A DNA stretch of 64,000 nucleotides, taken from assembly GCF_020379485.1 (NCBI RefSeq), contig NC_063452.1, positions 29,270,770-29,334,769 of the forward strand, in the 5' to 3' direction. The translations under genes and the position numbers were made by a program. Below the pieces are notes generated by a model that saw nothing but the letters and a program-made list of their open reading frames with translations, did no database searches and had not been told where the DNA came from. The DNA is from Brassica napus (taxonomy: Eukaryota > Streptophyta > Magnoliopsida > Brassicales > Brassicaceae). Position 1 is the stretch's first letter. Each line of letters begins with the position of its first letter. Of the stretch, positions 22,340 to 33,822 are shown one piece after another.

Positions 22340-22520
22340 TTATTCACACAATGCCATGTCTCTCTTTTTTGAAGAGCCTTTTAATGTTATCTTGTCTACG
22401 GGTTCACCGAGTACATCATCATCTTTCTCTTTTGAAGAGTGAACAATAAAATCAATTGTCTTCTCTATGAAAAGTGTGTCCCTTCCAGTTTTAATGCGGA
22501 GGGGAAAAAACCCAATAAAA
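22340..22520 (-). pseudogene. Unidentified host exon (C-terminal)
   Basis: On the minus strand an open frame passes LRIKTGRDTLFIEKTIDF, then SSKEKDDDVLGEP and ITLKGSSKKRDMALCE, to a TAA at 22342-22340. Lys/Asp/Glu balance and sharp loss of coding character upstream suggest a genuine terminal exon beginning around 22500-22520. It lies about 270 bases downstream of the MAP-kinase exon on the same strand. I cannot name the family. It could be a neighbouring gene, or a remnant. Confidence 0.4.
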
Positions 22521-22786
22521 TGTAGAAATGATTACTCATAGAACAATGTGAGGACTGAGCACAAATCAGTCGCTATTTTTAACGTCATTAGATTGGAGTT
22601 AACTAAATGTGTAAGATAAAAAAAACATATCTTGTGTCTCAAGGAAGATCATTATACATCATTTTCTTGTATTACAAGATATATAGTTTTTCTTTTGACC
22701 GATGAAAAGGCTAAAACAACTTTGATGTAACAGAAGCTTATAAAAGGCAACCTTAAAATAAACAATGGACTCAAACGTCCGCCAAA

Positions 22787-22951
22787 AATGGTCGGATGAG
22801 GGTTGAACTTCACTGATTCTAGCCACACGAGCTCCTTAATCTCTTCTTCAGTGGAAGACGGGTTCTCAAAATCGAAACTGAAATGGTTTGAACAAACAGG
22901 CTCGTCGTTAAGGTCGTGAAAGCTTACAAGAAAGGATGACACAATGCTTCC
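22787..22951 (-). pseudogene. MAP kinase last exon, split by an LTR element
   Basis: Joining across the TSD, the exon starts at 30994 after an acceptor TTGCAG, reads V-E-E-A-L-C-H-P, then jumps from 30986 to 22946. A missing base shifts the frame, after which [18 protein letters not shown] and [17 protein letters not shown] follow. This is the C-terminal extension after the kinase domain of plant MAP kinases. The [11 protein letters not shown] ending resembles Arabidopsis MPK10 as I remember it; the family is certain, the member is not. The normal stop after the homologous end is absent (reads on through IFGGRL). With a frameshift, an 8-kb insertion and no upstream exons recognised to 31.7 kb, it is a dead fragment. 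MAP kinases transmit stress and developmental signals by phosphorylation. Confidence 0.75.
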
Positions 22952-24490
22952 TGTGGGAACCGAAATTCGCACTCTCGATTTACATTTAAATTAGGAAATT
23001 AGGAAAACCCTAATTTCCCAGAGGTCCCGGATCTCTGCGAGAGCCAACGACAAGTGACCAAATAGATGCGGAAATCATGAAAAGATAACAAATGAGTTTA
23101 GAAATAACAGTAGATCTTATTTCGAATCCGCGTAAGAGCGTTGCGATCATTACAAGAGATCATAAAAGCTTTGGCTGCAAAGGCTGTCAGCGAGTTACCT
23201 AGCTCTAGTGGCCTAAAAGCTCAAACCTAGTTGAGTCGCAGCTCGATAACAAAAGACGAAAAATCGCAGCTCGATAACAAAAAACGAAAAAGATACAGAA
23301 AATGTTTTTGATTGATTTCGGACTGAACCTTGTTAAAGGCTGTCTACGTACCCCTTTCGAGGATCAAGCCGAACGTAGTTCAATTGATAGAGTTGGACAA
23401 TAGATCGAACTGCCTGGGCGAGTTTGTCTAGTAATTGAGTGCCAGTCATAGAAACCGAACTTGTCGAGAATAAAGCCTAAAGTTTCTAAGTGCAGAGAAT
23501 TCTGAGTCTAAAAAGTCCTCCCTGGTGCCTCTCGCCTAGGACTCCTTATATACTTGCTCCTAGGTCGGTTTACGCTTTTCCCCTTCTGCCCTTAAGCCGT
23601 CATAACTTAAAAATGGAGATATTCCGTTTTTCCCGATCTTCGTGATTATCTTCGGAAACTTCACATTTATCCGCGAAAACTTGACATTTATCTTGCCTTA
23701 CGAACCAAGCATAAACTATCATACGGCTTATGGGCTTTTGGTTAAGAAATCGTATGTGGGCTTCGAGCTTCGTCTTAGGTCTCTTTTGGCCGTTTTTGGC
23801 TCGAAACATTTATTACGGTTTCTTCGATAAAACCAAACTTCCCGCGGTTTTTATCTTAAAGTTTGACTAATGACTTCGCGTGACGGGAAACATAGAATGA
23901 TTTAGCCACGGTCTACGGGAGATAGCACTTAAAGAGTAGACGAGAATGCATGGATTCGTGTCGTATCGACGTTTTGGGAGAGCCCGATCGCTAAGTAACG
24001 ACCAAGCCGTGTGCATGCTCGGTCGCTACGTAGCTACCAAGCTTTGGCTCGAGCTCGGTCGCAACGTAGTGACCGAGCCGTGTGTGTGCTTGGTCGCTAC
24101 GTAGCGACCGAGCTTTGGCTCGAGCCCGGTCGCTACGTAGCGACCGAGCCGTGTGCGTGCTCGGTCGCTATGTAGCGACCGAGCTTTGGCTCTAGCTCGG
24201 TCGCTACGTAGCGACCGAGCCTTGGCTCAAGCTCGGTCGCTACGTAGCTACCGAGCTTGGCTTGCCTGTGGTCCAATTTCCATACTCGAGCTTGCCCGTG
24301 GTCGGTTCGGATACGTGGCCGTTCCCTTGGACAATCGGTATTTGGTTCGATTGAGATTTGAACAAGCTTTTACCGCGAGGCTCTTCGTAAAGAATCCTTT
24401 TACGAAGTATAACTTTCGTGAAAAATGTTCATTCTGATTTTTACGGAGATTTGGATGTTAACTTCGTCGTGACCATTTTTGACCCCAACA
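22952..24490 (-). repeat. 3' LTR (left copy) of the LARD-like element
   Basis: 1539 bp. It holds eight copies of a palindromic word close to GGTCGCTACGTAGCGACC, spaced about 36-38 bp, at 23983-24252. The right LTR has five. This copy-number difference explains most of the 138-bp length difference between LTRs. The word is a perfect inverted repeat around TACGTA. Confidence 0.9.
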
Positions 24491-27400
24491 GTTAGCCCCC
24501 CAACCCGTTAGAATCGTGGATCGTTGATGAAATTTTAGCGTGCGGTTAGGCGAGTTAGGCAAGATAGGCATGTTGGACAAAGTTCGTATCCGAAAATTCG
24601 TAGACAAACATTGACGAAGAAAAACCTATGCATATAAAGAAAAGTTTTTTTTTTTAATTGGGGCTGCGCCTTATGATGGCTGCCTACGTACCCTTGTCGA
24701 AGGGATCAAGCCTTTCGTAGTTCATCTTGGAGTTAAGATGCTTACGATCTGTTTTCCAATGAGACATTTACGGTTTAGTTATGTGTCATGTAGAGATTAT
24801 CAGACATGTTGCTGTTGATGGCATTTTATATCGGACATTTGTCGGCCTTGAAACTACCTTTGTTGGTTGTTTGCTTTGGCTAACTGTGGCCGTATTTATG
24901 CTTTCGGGACTGAAAGCGTGCGGCTTCGAATCCCAGCCGCTTTGCGTCTTTTTTTTTTTTTAATAAATTGTGTTTCGCGTTTTAAGAACATGTTTGTATT
25001 CGTTCGATTGTAGAGGGAAGAGTATGAGTTGTCATCTCATATCTAACTCTTTGTAGATCGTTATATTCACTGTTCATTTTAGATGAGAACGTACGAAATT
25101 TTGCTTTTCGGAATTTCAAGAACATTGGAATACAAGCGAAGAGACATATTTCGGGATCTCGTATCTTTTGATATCATGCCTAGAGATGTTAAAGACCAGT
25201 GCGCTGGGTTTAGAGCAAGACCTAGGCTTACTTCTGGTTTTAGGGGGTGCGATGACTAATTCGGCTTACGTATCCCGTTACAGTTTCAACCTGATTCCAT
25301 ACCGATTTAAAGTCCGCGATAGGTTCTCGGCTTAAACGACTTGTATGGTTGGAACTGAGCATCTCTCCAAGGACAATTTCTAAGTCTCCTGGAAGTGCTG
25401 ACCAAAATTTTGGATTTCTTTTATAGCGCTATTACCCTTGTGTCGAGTGTATGAGAGCTATCTTTACGAGATGGCTAAGTCTGTTTAGGACTGTTAAGAG
25501 TTTGTTGTGATCAGCAGCAAACTTATTGGTAGATATTACCGTTTTTGAATCTTCGTGAAGGATACGTGTTTTAAGAGGGTGTTAGTGCGTATGATTGTTT
25601 GGTCCTCCAAGATAATGTTTTTATCGAGGAAGGTATTTTTGTCGAAAAATGTTTCTTCAAGCGTCTACGACGTCTCGCAATGCTGAAGATTGGTTTCTCT
25701 TTCGTATGCCGCGTTTCGTGCTCGAAATGTTCGCGGGCTTGAAGATGTTATGCGGTATTGCAATGGTTTAGTCTTAACCCTGCGTTTGAGAAACATTTTG
25801 GTTTGTCGGATGTTCGCAGCCAAAATTGGTGTACCTATTTGGATTTGATTTGCGATCGAGGAGTTAGGACCGAGGGGTCGCGTAAATTTGTCCCCGGAAA
25901 GAGGCATCCTCCTATACTGTGCTTTGTGAGGTGTTGGCCTTCCGATATTCTTTTCGTGTATATTTTAGGATGTTTCTTATAGCTCTAGGAGCTCTGTTAC
26001 GAGTTTTCCTTACATGCCGCATTTTATGAGTAAAACACAGCGGGCTTAAAATGAATCGCAGTATATGGAACTTTGTCGAATTTTGACAAGTTCAACCTTT
26101 CCGTTAACTGTTTGGTTGTTAGGACTGAGTTTTGTTATGATGAATTTACCGTATGATTCTCGTTTCTGGGTCATACGATAATTGTTTGTGTAATCGTTAT
26201 TTGGCGTTTCAAGACAAATTGCGGATTACCGTTTAGCCGTCAGGTTATTGGAGCGGTGGTCGCTCAATTGTTTTTGCATGAAGGTTGTGCTTAGCTTTAT
26301 AGCCAAGGACGTTGTTGGTAAAGGATTAAACCATGGCGCTTTTGTGTTAATACTAAAGCCGTGTTAGTTTACGATTTTTCCTTAAAGGGATGCTGAATTC
26401 TGGTTCGGGCTTTACGGGAAGGCGTAGTTAGCCGAGGGCTAAAGGGCGTCTGTCGAGATTGATAGGCCAAGTAAGTCGGAGGTTTCATGTTTTAAGATGG
26501 CCCATGGGTGTAGAAAACAATCTTTGCTTTAGGTTTCAGTTATACGACGAATATTTTGTATAATGTTTCCTTTAGTCGTATGAAATTGTTTCCTTTTTAT
26601 CCGAGGGAGATGAAGCCTAAGAGTTTCGACCCAGAACCCGTGCAGAGTCAGTTTCGAGGTTATTTCCTGCTCGGATATATCCGAGGGAAGTGAAACGTAG
26701 AAGCCAGCGCTCTACGATGATAGTAAATCGGAAATGTCAAAGTAGCGATGTTTCCGCGGATTTTACGGGATGCGTTTCTGCTTTGATTTCGATCTTTGGT
26801 GAGATTTCCTTGGAATCACTCATGGAGTTTTACCAAGGGTCTTCCAGACTTTGGCTAATCGTCGAGTTTTAGTTTGATATTGGTACAGGTTTTCTAAACG
26901 CATGATCGCGATAAAAGGTGCGGTATAGTCCTCGAGATTATGTTCGTGATGTTTTAGATATGTTGCTGGTGTTTAGACAAATCTTAGATTGTCGTCTGTC
27001 TATTGGGACGATTTTATTGAGGCATCTGATTGCCTAAGTGTTTTCTGCTTATCGCTGCGAGAATTTACCTCGTCAAAAGCATTTTTTTTATGTCGAGGCA
27101 CAAAGGTTTTTTTTTTGAAGTAAGGGAGTATGCGAGTATAGTATACGTACCTACTCCCTCCCTTTTTTTTTGAGGTATAGAATGATCGACAATCCGGGTC
27201 GGTTTGAAGACGACACTAGGATTGCGACTTGGTGGTTTTCAGGTTGACAACTTGGAATATGTCGGTTTTTATGAAAGTTGCTAGGAACGAATTGATTTTA
27301 AAACGATGTTCGTGTCTCCAGTTCTTTCTTTTTTGGGAAGCGAGCTAACTATGCGTGGCAATCGTTTCTCGATTTTGCGAGAGTTTAGATCAGTTAGCAA

Positions 27401-28469
27401 GATCTGCCAAAGCAATTAAAGAGCAATAGGAAAAATTGCCTATGACTTAGTTCACTAGACTATCCACCTAAGTTTTAAGTTCCCTAAAATTCTATGGCAG
27501 TCTCAAAAGCGTTTTATTGCTTAGTACCTTCCTACCAAAATTTCAAGTTTTGATCTTGAACAAGTCGGACATACCTTAGTGTTCTCGGAGATGCAGTTTT
27601 GTCTCTTCCCGGTTTTGCTTGCTTATTTCCCCTTCCTCTTCTCGTGTATGTTCGCCATTTTCGATATTGGTGTTTATCCTTTGAAACTTAACATTTATCT
27701 TTCGAACTTGACGGTTATCTTCTCCTTAGATACGACATCAATTTTTATAAAAAGGTTCCATGTAATCGTATAGTTGAGGCGGATAAGGTGTTTAAGTTAA
27801 CCGTTGCCGTTTTATACGATTAATTTGAATTCATGCGAGAAAACAACTCTTTGCGGTTTTTTATCATAAAGTTTCAATGGTAACTCCAATCGAGACGACA
27901 CAAGAGACGTTTCGATTGATATTCAAAGGAGAACACAAAGATGGAGGTAAAGGCGAGTAGGAGTAAGCCAAGGAGTTTAGACGAGTCTTACTTGTTTTCG
28001 TCGTAAAATCTCAAAGGAAACTCTGATTGAGACGAAACGAAAAGCGTTTCGATCGGCATTCAAAAGAGAACGCAAAGGAGGATCATTTTGAGGCCTGACA
28101 GGTCGCGATCTAGCGAGTTGGAGGTCTGACAGGTCGCTATGTAGCGAGTAGGAGCAAGCCAAGAAGTTTAGACAACTCTAACTTGTTTTCGTCGTAAAAT
28201 CTCAACGGAAATTCTGATTGAGACGAAACGACAAGCGTTTCGATCGGGATTCAAAAGAGAACGCAAAGGAAGATCTTTTTGAGGCCTGACAGGTCGCTAT
28301 GCAGCGACTGAGACATGTGCGTGCTCGGTTGCTACGTAGCGACCGAGCTTGGCTTGAGCTTCGCTACGTGGCGACCGAGCCGTGTACGTGCTCGGTCGCT
28401 ACGTAGCGACCGAGCTTAGCTTAAGCTTTACGAAAGCTTTGCTTGAGCTTTACGACCCTACGAAAGTCT

Positions 28470-28800
28470 CATCATGAAATATTAACTCTTTTCACTTTGC
28501 AAATGATGTTCCGTAAAACATTGTCAAGTTTAATTTTACGAAAGCTGTTTCGGAAAATATTGTCAAGCTTTTATGAAAGTTATTCCGCAAAATTTCATTA
28601 TTTTAGTTTTACGAAAGTTGTGTAAAAAATGTTCCTGAGTTTAATTTTACGAGTGATGTTTCGTAAAATGTTATCAAGTTCAGATTGACGAAAGCAGTCT
28701 TGTAAAATGTTGTCAAGCTTAATTTTACGAAAGTTATTCCGCAAAACTATTATGAGTTTAATTTTACGAAAGTTGTTTCCTAAACATGTTTTCGAGTTCG
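28470..28800. repeat. Minisatellite with TTTTACGAAAG ... TTTCGTAAAA dyads
   Basis: About seven to eight degenerate units of roughly 40-45 bp repeat the phrase TTTTACGAAAGTTGTTTCG, then TAAAATGTTGTCAAG. Each unit has an internal inverted repeat (TTTTACGAAA with TTTCGTAAAA), so transcripts could form serial hairpins. It lies in the interior of the LARD-like element. Confidence 0.7.
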
Positions 28801-29565
28801 GAAGTGGAAGAGCTCTTTTTAGGAAAAGTGATGTTTTGCGGCTCTTCTGCAGCTTTAGTTTCTGGGTTCAAGTACCATAAACTTTGGCTGTGACGAGCTT
28901 AATTTATTGCGACTCAACTTAAACAGAAATTTTCTCGTTTTCTGCAGGATTGATCCGAGGAAGTTCTGAGTATTTTATGAAACCTTAGGTTTCAGAAAAC
29001 GTTTTAGCAGTGAGGGAAACGATCTCCCGTTTTGCTTTGTTTCGTCTCCGTCAACCGTTTTAAGGTTTCGAACGATTTTCAAGAAATCAACTTTGTTTCT
29101 CCGAAAGTTATCAAGAAGAAGTACAGCCGTGGGGGTTGCGTACCCGATTTCATGTTCTTCTTCTTTCTCCGAGTAATCTAAAGTTTTTCTGCGAGTAACC
29201 TAGGTTTTTTCCACAGTTTTTGGGAGAGCAAGTTTTATTTTTCCGAAAAGTTTTCGAAAAAAAAGTATTTTGGTCAAACCCTAACAAGCTGAGATTTCTC
29301 CAACTTGGTAATAAGAAGAACTTTACGGGGTTGGATAGATTTTATTGTTACCCTTTGTGTTTAGAGGGAGAAATCGCGAGCTCGTTTTAGTGCTCTTCCT
29401 GTGGCGGAAGGTCGCGACTAAGTTTTCGATTTTGATGAACACTACAGAGTTTTCGTAAGCGTTGGCCATAGGAGCAGTCAGTGCAGCGAGTTTGTCTTTC
29501 ATATATCTAGACATCGTTTCGATCAAGCGTTTTGTGGCCATGAGTAAGAGTAATCCGTAACCCAC

Positions 29566-29583
29566 CCTCCTTCTAGCGCCAAA
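29566..29583 (-). other. Primer-binding site of the LARD-like element
   Basis: On the minus strand TGGCGCTAGAAGGAGGG follows the LTR end after a couple of bases. Begins with TGG, as required to pair with a tRNA CCA end. The same site recurs at 48207-48224 in the Tat-like element. I did not assign the tRNA. Confidence 0.7.
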
Positions 29584-29584
29584 C

Positions 29585-30985
29585 TGTGGGAACCGAAATT
29601 CGTACTGTCGATTTACGTTTAAATTAGGAAACTAGGAAAACCCTAATTTCTCAGAGGTCCTGGATCTCTGCGAGAGCCAGAGACAAGTGACCAAATAGAT
29701 GCGGAAATCATGAAAAGATAACAAACGAGTTTAGAGAAACCAGTAGATTTTATTTCGAATCCGCGTAAGAGCGTTGCGAATAGATCATAAAAGCTTTGGC
29801 CGCAAAGGCTGTCAGCGAGTTACCTAGTTCTAGCGGCCTAAAAGCTCAAACCTAGTTGAGTCGCAGCTCAATAACAAAATACGAAAAAGATACATAAAAA
29901 GTTTTTGATTGATTTCGGACTGAACCTTGTTAAAGGCTGCCTACGTACCCTTTCGAGGATCATGCCGAACGTAGTTCAATTGATAGAGCTCGACAAGATA
30001 TCGAACTGCCAGGGCGAGTTCGTCTAGTAATTGAGTGCCAGTCATAGAAACCGAACTTGTCGAGAATAAAGCCTAAAGTTTCTAAGTGCAGAGAATTTTG
30101 AGTCTAAAAAGTCCTCCCTGGTGCCTCTCTCCTAGGACTCCTTATATACTTGCTCGTAGGCGGTGTACGCTTTTCCCCTTCTGCCCTTAAGCCGTCATAG
30201 CTTAAAAATGGAGATATTCCGTTTTTCCCGATCTTCGTGATTATATTCGGAAACTTCACATTTATCCGCGGAAACTTGACATTTATATTGCCTTACGAAC
30301 CAAGCATAAACTGTCATACGGCTTATGGGCTTTTGGTTAAGAAACCGTAAGTGGGCTTCGAGCTTCGAGCTTCGTCTTAGGTCTCTTTGGGCCGTCTTCG
30401 GCTCGAAACGTTTATTACGGTTTCTTCGATAAAAGCAAACTTCCTGCGGTTTTTATCGTAGAGTTTGAATGATGACTTCGCTTGACGGGAAACATAGAAT
30501 GATTTAGCCACGGTCTACGGAAGATAGCATTTAAAGAGTAGACGAGAATGCATGGATTTGTGTTGTATCGACGTTTTGGGAGAGCCCGATCGCTACGTAA
30601 CGACCAAACCGTGTTCGTGCTCGGTCGCTACGTAGCGACCAAGCTTTGGCTCTAGCTCGGTCGCTATGTAGCGACCTAGCCGTGTACGTGCTCGGTCGCT
30701 ACATAGCGACCGAGCCTTGGCTCGAGCTCGGTCGCTACGTAGCGAGCGAGCTTGGGTTGTCCGTGGTTTGATTGCCATACTCGAGCTTGCCCGTGGTCGG
30801 TTCGGATACGTGTCCGTTCCCTTGGAGAATCGGTATTTGGTTCGATTGAGATTTGAACAAGATTTTACCGCGAGGCTCTTCGTAAAGAATCTTTTTACGA
30901 AGTATAACTTTCGTGAAAAATGTTCATGCTGATTTTTACGGAGATTTGGATGTTAAATTCGTCGTGACCGTTTTTGACCCCAAGA
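29585..30985 (-). repeat. 5' LTR (right copy) of the LARD-like element
   Basis: 1401 bp, starting TGTGGGAACCGAAATTCG on the + strand and ending ACCCCAAGA, where the expected terminal CA has become GA. Contains five palindromic GGTCGCTACGTAGCGACC-type words at 30588-30745. Minus-strand transcription of the element would start in this copy. Confidence 0.9.
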
Positions 30986-31754
30986 CTTCCTCAACTGCAA
31001 GACAAAGAGCCATGTTCCATGATTAACAATCACTCTTATGCCACAATCTCGGTATTTCCTATACTAACAAAGTATGATTTAAGATAAAAAAATAGTTACA
31101 TAATCATTATTCATTACTACTATCAACAGCTGTATTCATTTTTCATTAGTAATAGAGAAGATGCTATACATAAATATACGATTATAGAACTTCTGCTGTG
31201 CTATTGTTTACATTAGCGGATGGTTGCGGTTTCAATCGTTACTTAGAGATTTGTACAAATTAGAAATTGGTACGTTTACGGAATACTTATGACTGGATAA
31301 CTACCAAACACATCAGAGGTTAAATCATAAATTAACAATATTTATATTTTATATAATTATAAAAGTATTAAAAATCATATTATTATAACAAATATAAAAT
31401 TTATATTTATAAACTATACTATTAAAAAAATTTAAAATTATACGGCATATTTTTGTTATAGAAATTTATAGTATAAAATTAAAATATAATATATATATTT
31501 AGTATTATTGTTATTTCAATTTTAAAATTTAATTTAATATTTTATTTTTATATTTATATAGTTTTTTGTAAAAAAAAAAAATACCCTTCCTCAACCATCT
31601 GTAACCACAAACACTAATTGGAACCAACTTTTGAATTTAAAAGAGCGGTTTGAAACGATTTATAGCATTTTCATTGATTGTTTCAAAACGCCGACCTACG
31701 GATATGTGGTTTTTTTGGAAGCAACTTGTTTTCTGCATTATATACTTTGTTGTG
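30986..31754 (-). other. MAP-kinase intron remnant and AT-rich sequence
   Basis: Bases 30994-30986 are the first nine bases of the MAP-kinase last exon, preceded (minus strand) by an intron ending TTTGTCTTGCAG. Upstream sequence to 31600 is AT-rich, and I did not find the preceding kinase exon. From about 31676 to 31745 there is a copy of the sequence also seen at 34110-34245, lacking about 54 internal bases. Confidence 0.5.
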
Positions 31755-33822
31755 GATGAGTGATGACTAATATATTTTTTTCCACAACTAATTTATAATT
31801 ATGTTATCCACGCTTTCGTGTCCACGTCCACATTATATTTACACATTAATATATATAATTATATATGAACATGGATCTTAAAAGATAGAGAATTTTATAT
31901 ATAGTTTATTATGACAATTATTTTTGTTTAATATATTTTAGAACTTGAGATAAAAGTAAATAAATACATAAAGTAGAATAAGAAAAATAATAAAATGAAA
32001 TAAGAAGAGGAGACAGATTCTCTTTAGTTTAGGGTCATAAGAGTCTTTTTAACAAAAGAAAGTGTGTCTCAAGTGATAAGTGTCTTGTAGTGCAAATTGA
32101 ATGTGAGAAAGTATCTCTAGATGTAAAAAATTCTTACTAAATTATACCATAAAACGTGGACACAGAATCTGTTATCTCCAATACAAGCACTTGGCTTCTT
32201 CAGCTCAATTGATAAATTATCTGCAGTTAAACTTCAATCAAGATGAGAAAGAGATGATATTGTGAGTATGAGCGGAGAGAAAAATCGAAGAAGCGTCTAC
32301 CTTTTGTCGGAGAGTAATAGATCTTGCATGTCAGAGATTTCTGATCTAAGGAATTTGCGCTTTGTCATGATGTGGATGGATGTAATTTTGATTAGAATTG
32401 AATTTAGATCCCGAGATGATGAATGAAATCGAATGAATATTGTCCATGTCCACAACTAGTTTATAATTTTGTTAAGATGTTCATGTCCACAACTAATTTA
32501 TAATTATGTTATCCACGCTTTCGTGTCCACGTCCACATTATATTTACACATTAATACATTATATTTACACATTAATATATATAATTATATATGAACATGG
32601 ATCTTAAAAGATAGAGAATTTTATATATAGTTTATTATGACAATTATTTTTGTTTAATATATTTTAGAACTTGAGATAAAAGTAAATAAATAAAAAAGTA
32701 GAATAAAATAATAATAAAATGAAATAAGAAGAGGAGAGAGATTCTCTTTAGTTTAGGGTCATAAGAGTCTTTTTAACAAAAGAAAGTGTGTCTCAAGTGA
32801 TAAGTGTCTTGTAGTGCAAGTTAAGGGTCATATAGTTGATTACAGTAAGAGACACTTTTTGACTTTGTATTACACCTAGAGACACTTCTAACATGTGACA
32901 CACTTTGTTGTGGGCCAACAACATATTGTGGACAATTTTTCCCTTGATGGAAATGACAGTTGTGGATGAGTGATTTGTGGACGAGTGATTTGTGGACGAG
33001 TGATGTGTGGTTGGGTGATTTGTGGACGGGTGATGTGTGGATGAGTGATGAGTAATGTGTGGATACGTGATGTTAATGTGTTTATAGTCCATAAGTGGAC
33101 AAACTCTCTATTTTGATTCTATAAAACTATACAACAATACGTGGACATGGACTCATATTACTAAATTATACCATAAAACGTGGACACAGAATCTGTTATC
33201 TCCAATACAAACACTTGGCTTCTTCAGGTCAATTGATAAATTATCTGCAGTTAAACTTCAATCAAGATGAGAAAGAGATGATATTGTGAGTATGAGCGGA
33301 GAGAAAAATCGAAGAAGCGTTTACCTTTTGTCGGAGAGTAATAGATCTTGCATGTCAGAGATTTCTGATCTAAGGAATTTGCGCTTTGTCATGATGTGGA
33401 TGGATGTAATTTTGATTAGAATTGAATTTAGATCCCGAGATGATGAATGAAATCGAATGAATATTGTCCATGTCCACAACTAATTTATAATTATGTTATC
33501 CACGCTTTCGTGTCCACGTCCACATTATATTTACACATTAATATATAATTATATATGAACATGGATCTTAAAAGATAGAGAATTTTATATATAGTTTATT
33601 ATGACAATTATTTTTGTTTAATATATTTTAGAACTTGAGATAAAAGTAAATAAATACATAAAGTAGAATAAGAAAAATAATAAAATGAAATAAGAAGAGG
33701 AGAGAGATTCTCTTTAGTTTAGGGTCATAAGAGTCTTTTTAACAAAAGAAAGTGTGTCTCAAGTGATAAGTGTCTTGTAGTGCAAATTGAATGTGAGAAA
33801 GTGCCTCTAGATGTAAAAAATT
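31755..33822 (-). mobile_element. Nested and partial Mutator-like copies B1-B3
   Basis: Three copies of the family lie end to end on the minus strand. B1 (about 31755-32133) is only the part with the terminal ATGTAAAAAATTC. B2 (about 32134-32820) starts abruptly at TTACTAAATTATACC and is interrupted near its terminus. B3 (about 32830-33822) is full length, from AGTTGATTACAGTAAGAGAC to ATGTAAAAAATTC, and is inserted within or joined to B2. B2 and B3 keep the captured exon-donor sequence (near 32300-32350 and 33340-33400, minus strand). The minisatellite with GTGGATGAGTGAT units (about 32953-33060) lies in B3. Confidence 0.7.

Larger units (their letters stand above)
24491..29584 (-). other. 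Interior of the LARD-like element, no pol
   Basis: I found no integrase, RT, RNase H or protease motif on either strand. Structured parts are a direct duplication of about 180 bp (about 27965-28140 and 28150-28300) that includes GACAGGTCGC palindrome relics, more GTCGCTACGTAGCGAC palindromes at 28315-28410, and a minisatellite at 28470-28800. Around 27110-27170 a dyad AAGGGAGTA ... TACTCCCT flanks ATAGTATACGTA. A short minus-strand frame next to the primer site (MATKRLIETMSRYMKDKL) may be a gag N-terminus. Confidence 0.6.
22952..30985 (-). mobile_element. Large non-autonomous LTR retrotransposon (LARD-like)
   Basis: LTRs at 22952-24490 and 29585-30985 share TGTGGGAACCGAAATTCG ... TTTTTGACCCCAA. 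A 5-bp TSD CTTCC is present at 22947-22951 and 30986-30990. The primer site TGGCGCTAGAAGGAGGG (minus strand, about 29566-29583) lies next to the right LTR and a G-rich tract GGGGGGCTAAC lies next to the left LTR, so the element reads on the minus strand. The 5.1-kb interior has no recognisable gag or pol; only a short frame near the primer site (29323-29565) could be a gag relic. It shares LTRs with the element at 43476-49332. Confidence 0.9.

Noticed and set aside
23983..24252. CRISPR-like array of short palindromic repeats with spacers
   Set aside because: Spacers are themselves repeated and similar, the repeats are in LTRs of a plant retrotransposon, and no cas-like gene exists.
24153..24437. 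Frame encoding repeated ARSLRSDRA
   Set aside because: It is produced by the palindromic LTR array; period and sequence follow the DNA repeat, and similar frames appear on both strands at 30.6, 44.4 and 49.1 kb.
24900..24962. tRNA-like or SINE-like B box (GCTTCGAATCCCAGCC) followed by a T-run
   Set aside because: No matching A box, acceptor stem or T-arm pairing could be drawn; it lies inside the LARD interior.
32793..33092. Frame with THHSSTNHSST repeats (also at 35504-35752)
   Set aside because: It reads the GTGGATGAGTGAT minisatellite of the Mutator-like element on the reverse strand.
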